Assembly (NCBI RefSeq): GCF_000422385.1
Contig: NZ_AULR01000002.1
Location: 372,001-436,000, forward strand
DNA length: 64,000 nt
Source: Microbacterium indicum DSM 19969
GTDB lineage: Bacteria; Actinomycetota; Actinomycetes; Actinomycetales; Microbacteriaceae
Direction of reading: 5' to 3'
The notes below the pieces were generated by a model. The model had not been told where the DNA came from. It made no database searches and was given only the letters and a program-made list of their open reading frames with translations. The position numbers and the translations under genes were made by a program. This document shows, piece after piece, positions 51,220-62,237 of this stretch (positions are counted from its first letter, which is position 1; every line of letters starts with the position of its first letter).

Positions 51220-51229
51220 AGCCTAGTCT
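51220..51229. promoter_or_regulatory. overlapping divergent leaderless promoters
   Basis: TAGGCT on the minus strand (51225-51220) is 6 bases from the hydrolase GTG, and TAGTCT on the plus strand (51224-51229) is 6 bases from the DUF3000 GTG. The two -10 hexamers share the bases at 51224-51225. Confidence 0.55.
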
Positions 51230-51235
51230 CTAGGC

Positions 51236-51811
51236 GTGTCTGACACAGGTGCTCCCCCGTCGGCGTTCGACGCCGCGGCAGGCGCCCTGCGCGGCGCGAC
51301 GTTCCGCGACGACCTCGTCGTCCGCGAGATCGCCTCGCCCGCCGGCGTCGCGCCTCAGTCGATCGCGTTCGCGGGAGATGTGCGCCCCGACGCGCACGGC
51401 GACTCCCCGTACGGCACGGGGCGCTTCGTCCTGCTGCACGACGACGAGGAGCCCGAGTCGTGGGGCGGACCCTGGCGCGTCATCGCGTTCGCGCAGGCGC
51501 CGCTCGAGCCCGAGATCGGCAACGACCCCCTGCTCGCAGACGTCGCCTGGTCGTGGCTCACCGACGCGCTCGACGCGCGCGGCGCCGCGCACGCCGCGAT
51601 CTCGGGGACCGCGACCAAGACCGTGTCGCGCGGCTTCGGCTCGCTCGCGGCCCAGGGCGACGGATCCCAGATCGAGCTCCGCGCGTCCTGGACGCCCGTA
51701 TCGCCCGACGCCGCGCACATCGACGCATGGGCGGAGCTCGTCTGCATGCTCGCGGGTCTTCCTCCCGGGTCCGAGGACATCGCCGTCCTCGGCGCGCGCC
51801 CGCGCCGGTGA
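51236..51811 (+). CDS. DUF3000 family protein
   Basis: A 191-residue soluble protein of a family conserved in actinobacteria directly upstream of ribonuclease D. Recognisable segments are ATFRDDLVVREIASPAGVAP and GRFVLLHDDEEPESWGGPWR. No catalytic motif is visible and the function is unknown. Co-transcription with the RNase D gene 45 bases downstream suggests a link to RNA metabolism, which is inference. Confidence 0.85.
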   Translation: MSDTGAPPSAFDAAAGALRGATFRDDLVVREIASPAGVAPQSIAFAGDVRPDAHGDSPYGTGRFVLLHDDEEPESWGGPWRVIAFAQAPLEPEIGNDPLLADVAWSWLTDALDARGAAHAAISGTATKTVSRGFGSLAAQGDGSQIELRASWTPVSPDAAHIDAWAELVCMLAGLPPGSEDIAVLGARPRR

Positions 51812-51856
51812 ACGCGAGAAGATAGAGAGTCGCACGTCAGACCCGAGGAGACCGCC

Positions 51857-53050
51857 ATTCCGTACCGCGTGATCGAGACCGCAGAAGAGCTCTCCGCCGC
51901 CGCGGCGACGCTGGCCGCCGGGACGGGGCCCGTCGCGGTCGACGTCGAGCGCGCGTCGGGCTTCCGGTACAGCGCGAGGGCGTACCTCGTGCAGGTCTTC
52001 CGCGAGGGGGCGGGCGTCTTCCTGTTCGACCCGCCCGCGATCGGCGACATGACGCCCCTCCAGGACGCGATCGCCGATGCCGAGTGGATCTTCCACGCGG
52101 CGACGCAGGACCTGCCGTCGCTGCGCGAGATCGGCCTGATCCCCCGCACGATCTTCGACACCGAGCTGTCGGCGCGCCTCCTCGGGTGGGAGCGCGTGGG
52201 CCTCGGCGCCGTCGTCGAGCGCACGCTCGGGATCGTTCTGAAGAAGGAGCACTCCGCCGCCGACTGGTCGACGCGCCCGCTCCCCCAGGACTGGCTCGAG
52301 TACGCCGCGCTCGACGTCCTGCACCTCGTCGACGTGCGCGACGCCGTCGCCGAGGAGCTCGAGGCGACGGGCAAGCTCGACTGGGCGCACGAGGAGTTCG
52401 CCGACGAGCTCACGCGCCTCCCGAAGCGCGCCCCCGCCGAGCCCTGGAGGCGGCTCTCGGGCCTCAGCAAGGTGCGCGGCCGCCGCGATCTCGCCGTCGC
52501 CCGCGCCCTGTGGCTCGCTCGCGACGCATTCGCCCGCGAGACCGACACGGCCCCGGGGCGGCTCGTCCCCGATCGCTCGATCGTCGCCGCCGTCACGGCG
52601 CACCCGCGATCACGCGGAGAGCTCGCGGGCGTCAAGGAGTTCGTCGGCCGCGCGAGCCGCACAGAGCTCGACAGGTGGTGGCAGGCGTTCGTCGACGGCC
52701 GAGCCGACGCCGATCAGCCCGCCGAGCGCGTTCCGAGCGACTCCCTGCCTCCCGTCCGGGCGTGGTCCGGCCGTCGCCCCGAGGCGGATCACCGCCTCAA
52801 GATGGCGAAGCCGGCCGTCGAGGCGCACGCCGAGTTCCTGTCGATGCCGACCGAGAACCTCCTGACCCCCGAGCACCTGCGCCGCGTCGCGTGGCAGCCG
52901 CCCGAGCGGGTGACGCCCGAGGCGATCGGCGAGGCTCTCGCGGCCCTCGGCGCCCGTCCCTGGCAGATCGGGCAGACCGCCCCGATCATCGCCCGCGCGT
53001 TTGTGCGCGCCGCGCAAACGCCCCCCGGCGACGCGGGCGACGCTTCGTAG
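51857..53050 (+). CDS. rnd: ribonuclease D (HRDC domain), apparent ATT start
   Basis: RNase D is a 3'-5' exoribonuclease acting on tRNA and other stable RNAs. The protein has the DEDD exonuclease acids in VAVDVERASGFRYS, HAATQDLPSL and YAALDVLHLVDV, then HRDC-type helices (RRDLAVARALWLARDAFA and a second set). The ORF has no ATG, and GTG 51869 is 18 bases from GAGGAG, too far. ATT 51857 is in frame, 6 bases after GAGGAG, and gives the N-terminus (M)PYRVIETAEEL, the usual family start, for 397 residues. Confidence 0.85.
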   Translation: MPYRVIETAEELSAAAATLAAGTGPVAVDVERASGFRYSARAYLVQVFREGAGVFLFDPPAIGDMTPLQDAIADAEWIFHAATQDLPSLREIGLIPRTIFDTELSARLLGWERVGLGAVVERTLGIVLKKEHSAADWSTRPLPQDWLEYAALDVLHLVDVRDAVAEELEATGKLDWAHEEFADELTRLPKRAPAEPWRRLSGLSKVRGRRDLAVARALWLARDAFARETDTAPGRLVPDRSIVAAVTAHPRSRGELAGVKEFVGRASRTELDRWWQAFVDGRADADQPAERVPSDSLPPVRAWSGRRPEADHRLKMAKPAVEAHAEFLSMPTENLLTPEHLRRVAWQPPERVTPEAIGEALAALGARPWQIGQTAPIIARAFVRAAQTPPGDAGDAS

Positions 53051-53091
53051 CTTCGCCCCATCCGATTCGCCTCCGCGTTGTGCGCGCCTTC

Positions 53092-53097
53092 TAAGCT
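53092..53097 (+). promoter_or_regulatory. -10 element (TAAGCT) of the beta-oxidation genes
   Basis: TAAGCT lies 30 bases before the thiolase GTG; AGGAGG stands just before the start codon. Confidence 0.4.
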
Positions 53098-53127
53098 GGC
53101 ACCGCAAACGCACACTCAGGAGGCAAT

Positions 53128-54336
53128 GTGGCCCAGAAGCTGGACGTCCACTTCATCGACGGCGTGCGCACCCCGTTCGGGCGCGCCGGAGACAAAGGGA
53201 TCTACGCGAACACCCGCGCCGACGACCTCGTCGTCAAGGCGATGCAGGGTCTGATCGACCGGAACGCGCAGGTCCCGAAGGATCAGATCGACGACGTCGC
53301 GATCGCGGCGACGAGCCAGACGGGCGACCAGGGCCTGACCCTCGGCCGCACGACGGCGCTCCTCGCGGGGCTCCCCATCACGGTTCCCGGCTTCGCGATC
53401 GAGCGCATGTGCGCCGGCGCGATGACCGCCGTCACGACCATGGGCGCCTCGATCGGCGCCGGCATGTACGACCTCGCGATCGCGGGCGGCGTCGAGCACA
53501 TGGGCCGCCACCCCATCGGCTCGAACGCCGACCCGAACCCGCGCTTCGTCGCCGAGCGGCTCGTCGACCCGCAGGCCCTCAACATGGGCGTGACCGCCGA
53601 GCGTCTCCACGACCGCTTCCCCGAACTGACGAAGGAGCGCGCCGACCGCTTCGGCATGCGCAGCCAGCAGAAGGTCCAGGCGGCCTACGAGGCGGGCAGG
53701 ATCCAGCCCGACCTCGTTCCCGTCTCGGTCCAGGACGCCGACGGCGCGTTCCAGCTCGCGATCGAGGACCAGGGCCGCCGCCCCGAGACGACGATGGAGG
53801 TGCTCGCGGGCCTCAAGACCCCGTTCCGCCCCCACGGCCGCGTCACGGCCGGCACCTCGTCTCCCCTCACCGACGGCGCGACGGTGAGCCTCCTCGCGAG
53901 CGGCAGCGCCGTCAAGCGGCTCAAGCTCCAGCCGAAGATGCGCATGGTCTCGTTCGGCTTCGCGGGCGTCCCCGCCGAGGTCATGGGAATCGGACCCATC
54001 CCGGCGACCGAGAAGGCGCTCGCGAAGGCGGGCCTCGAGATCGACGACATCGACCTCTTCGAGCTCAACGAGGCCTTCGCCGTGCAGGTGCTCTCGTTCC
54101 TCGACCACTTCGGCATCGACGACGACGATCCCCGCGTCAACCCGTGGGGCGGCGCGATCGCGCTCGGTCACCCCCTCGCGGCCAGCGGCGTGCGCCTCAT
54201 GATCCAGCTCGCCCGCCAGTTCGAGGAGCGCCCCGACGTGCGCTACGGCCTCACGGCGATGTGCGTGGGCCTGGGCCAGGGAGGCAGCGTCGTGTGGGAG
54301 AACCCGCATTGGAACGGCAAGAAGAAGCGGAAGTGA
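53128..54336 (+). CDS. fadA: acetyl-CoA acyltransferase (thiolase)
   Basis: Thiolase cleaves 3-ketoacyl-CoA in the last step of beta-oxidation. The 402-residue protein has the nucleophilic cysteine in IERMCAGAMTAV, the FELNEAFAVQVL motif, GGAIALGHPLAASG and the C-terminal MCVGLGQGGSVVWE with its second catalytic cysteine. It is co-transcribed with the fadB-type gene (TGATG junction), forming a trifunctional-like unit. Confidence 0.95.
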   Translation: MAQKLDVHFIDGVRTPFGRAGDKGIYANTRADDLVVKAMQGLIDRNAQVPKDQIDDVAIAATSQTGDQGLTLGRTTALLAGLPITVPGFAIERMCAGAMTAVTTMGASIGAGMYDLAIAGGVEHMGRHPIGSNADPNPRFVAERLVDPQALNMGVTAERLHDRFPELTKERADRFGMRSQQKVQAAYEAGRIQPDLVPVSVQDADGAFQLAIEDQGRRPETTMEVLAGLKTPFRPHGRVTAGTSSPLTDGATVSLLASGSAVKRLKLQPKMRMVSFGFAGVPAEVMGIGPIPATEKALAKAGLEIDDIDLFELNEAFAVQVLSFLDHFGIDDDDPRVNPWGGAIALGHPLAASGVRLMIQLARQFEERPDVRYGLTAMCVGLGQGGSVVWENPHWNGKKKRK

Positions 54337-56480
54337 TGACGACCATGACCGACTACGAATCCATCGACTTCGCGCCCCTCGACGCCGCCGCCGTCGACGA
54401 GGTCGTCACGCACTCGCTCGTGCGCGACGTGACGCTCGCGAGCGGCCGCACGCTCGCCCTCATCACGCTGCACAACGGGCGCGACCACACGCGCCCCAAC
54501 ACGCTCGGCCCCGGCACGCTCACCGAGCTCGACGGCGTCATCGAGGATCTCCGCCGGCGCGCGCTCGCGGGCGAGCTCGACGCCGTCGGGATCACGGGCA
54601 AGCCGTACATCTTCGCCGCCGGCGCCGACCTCTCGCAGATCTCGGCGCTCCAGTCCCGGCAGAACGCGAAGCTCATCGCGCAGCGCGGGCACCACGTGCT
54701 CGGCAAGCTGTCCGACCTCGGCGTCCCCTCGTTCGCGTTCGTCAACGGCCTCGCGCTCGGCGGCGGCCTCGAGATCGCGCTGAACTCGACGTACCGCACC
54801 GTCGACGCCACCGCGGCGGGGATCGCGCTCCCCGAGGTCTTCCTCGGGATCATCCCGGGGTGGGGCGGCGCGACCCTCCTGCCGAACCTCATCGGCATCG
54901 AGAACGCGCTCGAGGTCGTGATCTCGAACCCGCTCAAGCAGAACCGCATGCTGAAGCCGCAGCAGGCCTTCGACCTCGGGATCTTCGACGCGATCTTCCC
55001 GTCGGCCTCCTACCTCGAGAATTCGCTCGCCTGGGCCGACGGCGTGCTCGGCGGATCCGTCGCAGTGGAACGCAAGAACCAGCCCGGGCGCTTCGAGCGC
55101 ATGACGAAGTGGCCGATCGCGATCAAGGTCGCCCGCGAGACGCTCGAGCAGCGAATCGGGCGGGTCCCGCTGTCGCCGTATCGCGCGCTCGACCTCCTGG
55201 AGAAGGCCGCGAAGGGATCCGTCGCCGAGGGCTTCGAACGCGAGGACGAGGCGCTCGCCGACCTCATCACGGGCGACCAGTTCGCGGCGTCGATGTACGC
55301 GTTCGACCTCGTGCAGAAGCGCGCGAAGCGCCCCGTCGGTGCGCCGGACAAGTCGCTCGCGCGGCCCGTCACGAAGGTCGGCGTCATCGGAGCGGGCCTC
55401 ATGGCCACGCAGTTCGCCCTCCTGTTCCTGCGCCGCCTGCAGGTACCCGTCGTCATCACGGACGTCTCGCAGGACCGCGTCGACCGCGGCGTCGCGGCCA
55501 TCGTGACCGAGATCGCGGCCCTCGAGCAGAAGGGGCGCCTCGACTCCGACGCGGCGAACCGCCTCCGCGCGCTCATCGAGGGGACGACGGACAAGGCCGA
55601 GTTCGCTGACTGCGACTTCGTGATCGAGGCCGTGTTCGAGGAGACCTCGGTCAAGCAGCAGGTGTTCCGCGAGATCGAGCCGCACATCGCAGACGACGCG
55701 ATCCTCGCGACCAACACCTCGTCGCTCTCGGTCGCCGAGATCGGCTCGGTGCTCGAGCACCCCGAGCGCCTCGTCGGCTTCCACTTCTTCAACCCCGTCG
55801 CTGTGATGCCGCTCATCGAGATCGTCCGCACGCCGCGGACGACCGACGCGGCGGCGTCGACCGCCTTCGTGACGGCGAAGGCGCTGAAGAAGAACGCGAT
55901 CGGCTGCGCCGACGCCCCGGGGTTCGTCGTGAACCGCCTGCTCGCGAAGGTCATGGGCGAGGCGGCGCGCGCCGTCGACGAGGGCGCGAAGCTCGCCGAC
56001 GTCGAGACCGCGTTCGCGCCGCTCGGGCTCCCGATGGGGCCCTTCGAGCTCATCGACCTCGTCGGCTGGAAGGTCGCGGCACACGTCCAGGACACCATGG
56101 CGGGGCACTTCCCCGACCGCTTCCACTCCTCGCCGAACATGCACGCGCTCTCCGAGATCGACGGCCCGCTCGAGCGCGACCGGAAGAAGCGCATCACGGG
56201 GTTCACGAAGGAGGCCCGAGCCGTGATCGAGGTCGGGTCGTCGCCCGCCGACGCCGAGACGATCCTCACCCGCGTGCAGGACGAGCTCGCGCGCGAGATC
56301 CGGATCATGCTCGACGAGGGCGTGGTCCCCGAGGTCGAGGACATCGACCTCGCGCTCATCCTGGGCGCGGGCTGGCCGTTCGTCGACGGCGGCGCGACGC
56401 CCTACCTCGACCGCTCGGGCGCGTCGGCCCGCGCGGCGGGGGGTCCGTTCCACGAGCCCGAGATCCGCGGCGTCGCCTGA
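54336..56480 (+). CDS. fadB: multifunctional enoyl-CoA hydratase / 3-hydroxyacyl-CoA dehydrogenase (FadB/FadJ type)
   Basis: A 714-residue fusion of an N-terminal crotonase-fold hydratase and a C-terminal 3-hydroxyacyl-CoA dehydrogenase. Both hydratase glutamates are present (GGGLEIAL and LPEVFLGIIPGWGG). The dehydrogenase has the NAD site VGVIGAGLMATQFA (the usual third glycine is alanine), catalytic histidine in GFHFFNPVAVMPLIE and the two C-terminal helical domains. The ATG is fused to the thiolase stop; a second ATG 9 bases on is an alternative. Confidence 0.95.
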   Translation: MTTMTDYESIDFAPLDAAAVDEVVTHSLVRDVTLASGRTLALITLHNGRDHTRPNTLGPGTLTELDGVIEDLRRRALAGELDAVGITGKPYIFAAGADLSQISALQSRQNAKLIAQRGHHVLGKLSDLGVPSFAFVNGLALGGGLEIALNSTYRTVDATAAGIALPEVFLGIIPGWGGATLLPNLIGIENALEVVISNPLKQNRMLKPQQAFDLGIFDAIFPSASYLENSLAWADGVLGGSVAVERKNQPGRFERMTKWPIAIKVARETLEQRIGRVPLSPYRALDLLEKAAKGSVAEGFEREDEALADLITGDQFAASMYAFDLVQKRAKRPVGAPDKSLARPVTKVGVIGAGLMATQFALLFLRRLQVPVVITDVSQDRVDRGVAAIVTEIAALEQKGRLDSDAANRLRALIEGTTDKAEFADCDFVIEAVFEETSVKQQVFREIEPHIADDAILATNTSSLSVAEIGSVLEHPERLVGFHFFNPVAVMPLIEIVRTPRTTDAAASTAFVTAKALKKNAIGCADAPGFVVNRLLAKVMGEAARAVDEGAKLADVETAFAPLGLPMGPFELIDLVGWKVAAHVQDTMAGHFPDRFHSSPNMHALSEIDGPLERDRKKRITGFTKEARAVIEVGSSPADAETILTRVQDELAREIRIMLDEGVVPEVEDIDLALILGAGWPFVDGGATPYLDRSGASARAAGGPFHEPEIRGVA

Positions 56481-56485
56481 CGCGC

Positions 56486-56533
56486 GACGACGACGCCCCG
56501 CCGTTCCGAGAGGAGCGGCGGGGCGTCGTCGTC
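56486..56533. terminator. bidirectional terminator between fadB and dxs
   Basis: A perfect 18-base inverted repeat (56486-56503 with 56516-56533, core GACGCCCCGCCG) and 12-base loop lie in the 58-base convergent gap. It can serve both genes. Confidence 0.8.
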
Positions 56534-56538
56534 CGGCG

Positions 56539-58500
56539 TCAGCGGGAGCGGCGCGGGATCTCGCCCGTGTCGGCCTGCTCCTGCACGCGCCGCGTGTGCT
56601 CCTCCTCGGTGCGGGCGACGGGGATGCGCGCTCCGAGGACCTGAGCGACGACGTCCTGCGCGATCTTCGCGGGCGTGAGCCCGGCGTCGGCGAGGATCTC
56701 GCCGCGCGACGCGTGGTCGATGAACGCGTCGGGCAGCCCCAGCTCGTCGACGGCGGTGTCGATGCCCGCCTCACGGAGCACCTGGCGCACGCGCGTGCCG
56801 ATGCCGCCCACGCGGATCCCGTCCTCGATCGTGATGACGAGGCGGTGGGTGCGTGCCATGTCGACGACGGATGCGGCGACGGGCACGACCCAGCGCGGAT
56901 CGATGACGGTCGCGCCGATGCCCTGGGCCCGCAGGCGCCCCGCGACATCGAGCGCCGTGGCCGCGAACGGGCCGATCCCGATCAGCAGGACGTCCTCGGG
57001 GCCCTCGCGGTAGAGGAGGTCGGTGCCGTCGCCGAGGCGCTCGACGGCGGGGATCTCCGGCGCCACGTCGCCCTTGGGGTAGCGCACCACCGTGGGGGCG
57101 TCGGAGACCGCGACGGCCTCGTCGAGCTCCTCGCGCAGACGCTCGGCGTCGCGCGGGGCCGCGATGCGGACCCCCGGCACGATGTGCAGGAGGGCGAGGT
57201 CCCACATACCGTGATGGCTCGGCCCGTCAGGGCCCGTCACGCCCGAGCGATCGAGCACGAAGGTCACGCCGGCCTTGTGCAGCGCGACGTCCATGAGCAC
57301 CTGGTCGAACGCGCGGTTGACGAACGTCGCGTACAGCGCGACGACGGGGTGCAGCCCGCCGTACGCGAGGCCGGCCGCCGAGGCGACGGCGTGCTGCTCG
57401 GCGATGCCGACGTCGTAGACGCGCTGGGGGAAGCGCTCGGCGAAGGGCCCGAGGCCTGTGGGGCGCAGCATCGCGGCCGTCATCGCGATGACGTCGTCGC
57501 GGCGCTCGCCGATCTCGACGAGCTTCTCGGCGAAGACGTCGGTCCACCCGGTCGCGTGCGACCCGAGCGGCTCGCCCGTCGCGGGATCGATCCGCCCGAC
57601 GGCGTGGAACTGATCGGCCTCGTCCTCGCGGGCCGGCTCGTATCCGCGGCCCTTCTCGGTGATGACGTGCACGAGAACGGGGGCGCTGTACGACTTCGCG
57701 AGCTCGAGCGTCTCGCGGAGCGCGGCGATGTCGTGGCCGTCGACGGGCCCGAGGTACTTGATGTCGAGCTGCGCGTACAGGTCGGTGTTGTTCGTGAAGC
57801 GCGAGAGGAAGCCGTGCATGCCGCCGCGGAAGCCGCGGAACATCGCGCGGCCCAGGCCGCCGAAGAGGCCCGCGGCGCGGCCCGACTTGGCCGTGAGGTC
57901 GCGGTACGGAGCCGCCGTGCGGACCCTGTTGAGGTAGCGGGCCATGCCCCCGATCGTCGGGGCGTACGAGCGTCCGTTGTCGTTGACGACGATGACGAGG
58001 TTGCGGTCGTTGTCGTCGGTGATGTTGTTGAGCGCCTCCCACGTCATGCCGCCCGTCAGGGCGCCGTCGCCCACGACGGCGACGACGTGGCGATCGGCGC
58101 GGCCCGTGCGCGCGAACGCACGCGAGATCCCGTCCGCCCAGCTGACCGAGCTCGACGCGTGCGACGACTCGACGACGTCGTGCGGGCTCTCGGACCGCTG
58201 GGGGTAGCCCGCGATGCCTCCGCGCGAGCGCAGCTCGGAGAAGTCCTGGCGCCCCGTGAGGAGCTTGTGGACGTACGACTGGTGTCCCGTGTCCCAGACG
58301 ATGGGGTCCTGGGGAGAGTCGAAGGTGCGGTGCAGCGCGATCGTCAGCTCGACGACGCCGAGATTGGGACCGAGATGGCCGCCGGTGCGGGACACGTTAT
58401 CGACGAGGAAGTCGCGGATCTCCCCCGCGAGCTGCCGCAGCTCGGCTGGCGAGAGCCGGTCGAGGTCGCGCGGGCCGGTGATCCCATCGAGCAAGGTCAT
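56539..58500 (-). CDS. dxs: 1-deoxy-D-xylulose-5-phosphate synthase
   Basis: Dxs condenses pyruvate and glyceraldehyde 3-phosphate, the first step of the non-mevalonate isoprenoid pathway. The 653-residue thiamine diphosphate enzyme starts MTLLDGITGPRDLDRLSP, with the cofactor motif GDGALTGGMTWEALNNI, the histidine TGHQSYVHKLLTG and the transketolase-type DRSGVTGPDGPSHHG. A leaderless TAATGT promoter precedes it. Confidence 0.97.
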   Translation of the reverse strand: MTLLDGITGPRDLDRLSPAELRQLAGEIRDFLVDNVSRTGGHLGPNLGVVELTIALHRTFDSPQDPIVWDTGHQSYVHKLLTGRQDFSELRSRGGIAGYPQRSESPHDVVESSHASSSVSWADGISRAFARTGRADRHVVAVVGDGALTGGMTWEALNNITDDNDRNLVIVVNDNGRSYAPTIGGMARYLNRVRTAAPYRDLTAKSGRAAGLFGGLGRAMFRGFRGGMHGFLSRFTNNTDLYAQLDIKYLGPVDGHDIAALRETLELAKSYSAPVLVHVITEKGRGYEPAREDEADQFHAVGRIDPATGEPLGSHATGWTDVFAEKLVEIGERRDDVIAMTAAMLRPTGLGPFAERFPQRVYDVGIAEQHAVASAAGLAYGGLHPVVALYATFVNRAFDQVLMDVALHKAGVTFVLDRSGVTGPDGPSHHGMWDLALLHIVPGVRIAAPRDAERLREELDEAVAVSDAPTVVRYPKGDVAPEIPAVERLGDGTDLLYREGPEDVLLIGIGPFAATALDVAGRLRAQGIGATVIDPRWVVPVAASVVDMARTHRLVITIEDGIRVGGIGTRVRQVLREAGIDTAVDELGLPDAFIDHASRGEILADAGLTPAKIAQDVVAQVLGARIPVARTEEEHTRRVQEQADTGEIPRRSR

Positions 58501-58506
58501 GTTCCG

Positions 58507-58512
58507 ACATTA
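58507..58512 (-). promoter_or_regulatory. leaderless promoter of dxs (-10 TAATGT)
   Basis: TAATGT on the minus strand lies 6 bases before the dxs ATG; no ribosome binding site is present. Confidence 0.55.
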
Positions 58513-58558
58513 CGCCGCCGGGCTGGAAAGCACGGCGATGCGCGGCCCGGAACGGAGA

Positions 58559-58594
58559 AGGCGCCCCGCCCGGACGATTCCGATCGGGGCGCCT
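58559..58594 (-). terminator. terminator after acnA
   Basis: A 10-base inverted repeat AGGCGCCCCG (58559-58568) with CGGGGCGCCT (58585-58594), 13 bases past the acnA stop, followed on the minus strand by TTCTCC. Confidence 0.65.
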
Positions 58595-58607
58595 GCGTCC
58601 GAGCGGG

Positions 58608-61310
<2,703 letters not shown>

Positions 61311-61432
61311 GAGTGTCTCCTCCTGGTCGACCGCGGCATTGCGCCTCCCATCATCCTCCCAGGGTCGGACGAGGTCCACCAAGGCCGCCCTAACCCCTTC
61401 GCAGCAGGGAGGCGGCCTCGTCGCGAGGCGCA

Positions 61433-61456
61433 ATTTATCTTGATGTCGAGATAAAT
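61433..61456 (-). promoter_or_regulatory. palindromic operator in the acnA promoter region
   Basis: ATTTATCT (61433-61440) and AGATAAAT (61449-61456) form an 8-base perfect inverted repeat around TGATGTCG, which adds two more matched pairs. It overlaps possible -10 hexamers TACGAT (61460-61455) and TAAATT (61437-61432). The AT-rich site stands out in GC-rich DNA. A repressor of the MarR or TetR type is likely; the regulator gene is not in the window. Confidence 0.6.
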
Positions 61457-61487
61457 CGTACACGACGAGGACCGCCGACGCACGGCG

Positions 61488-62237
61488 TCAGGAGGCTGGC
61501 GTGTCCGCGTCCCGCTTCGGGTAGAGGGCCCGCACCGCGAGCCAGGTGATCGCGACGAGCGGCGCGAACAGCGGGATCCCCATCACGAGCTTGATCGTCC
61601 CGATCAGCTGGACGTCGGCGCCCGCGAGCCAGAGCGGGAACTGCACCGCGAGGCGCGCGAAGAAGAGCGCCGCCCACGCGATCGCGAGCCAGAAGTAGAC
61701 GCGCCGCTTGCGCCTGTCCGCCCGCCAGGCGAGCCCGTCGTCCATGAGGAAGCCGCCCGCGAGGCCGATGACCGACCAGCCGCTCAGCGCGGACGCGAGG
61801 AGCACTCCCCCGTACACGACGTTCGTCAGGAAGCCGGGGATGAAGTTGTCCTCTGCCCGCCCGGTCACGAGCGCGAGGACGCCCGCGACCGCGACGGCGA
61901 CGAGGCCGCCGAGCGCCGCCGACGGCGCCTGCCGCTGCGCGAGGCGGGCGATCGTGAAGATCGCGGCGGCCCCGATCGACAGAACGACCGCGAGCCACAG
62001 CCGGTCCGACCAGATCGTCAGGCTCACGAGGAAGACCACGAGCGGGACGACCGACTCGAAGACGCCGCGAACGCCGCCGATCGCGGTCCACACCGCGCGG
62101 CCCGTCGAGGACGAGGACGACGGATCGAGGCCCGCGCGCTTCGCCGCCTGGCCGAACGCCGCGGCGAACGCCCCGGGCGCCGACGGGTCGCCCTCGTCGG
62201 GCTCCGGCGGGGTCAGCGGCGTGCCGGCGTCGCTCAC
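61488..62237 (-). CDS. DUF3159 family membrane protein
   Basis: A 249-residue membrane protein with a Pro/Asp/Glu-rich start, about six transmembrane segments (VPLVVFLVSLTIW, LWLAVVLSIGAAAIFTIA, ALGGLVAVAVAGVLALVTG and others) and the conserved NFIPGFLTNVVYG loop. DUF3159 is found next to DUF3710 and dut across actinobacteria; its function is unknown. The GTG start overlaps the DUF3710 stop (GTGA). Confidence 0.85.
   Translation of the reverse strand: MSDAGTPLTPPEPDEGDPSAPGAFAAAFGQAAKRAGLDPSSSSSTGRAVWTAIGGVRGVFESVVPLVVFLVSLTIWSDRLWLAVVLSIGAAAIFTIARLAQRQAPSAALGGLVAVAVAGVLALVTGRAEDNFIPGFLTNVVYGGVLLASALSGWSVIGLAGGFLMDDGLAWRADRRKRRVYFWLAIAWAALFFARLAVQFPLWLAGADVQLIGTIKLVMGIPLFAPLVAITWLAVRALYPKRDADTPAS

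Noticed and set aside
53001..54335. Long open frame continuing upstream of fadB through the thiolase region
   Set aside because: It is a GC-rich shadow of the thiolase gene, arginine- and proline-rich without any domain. The real fadB start is the ATG at 54336.
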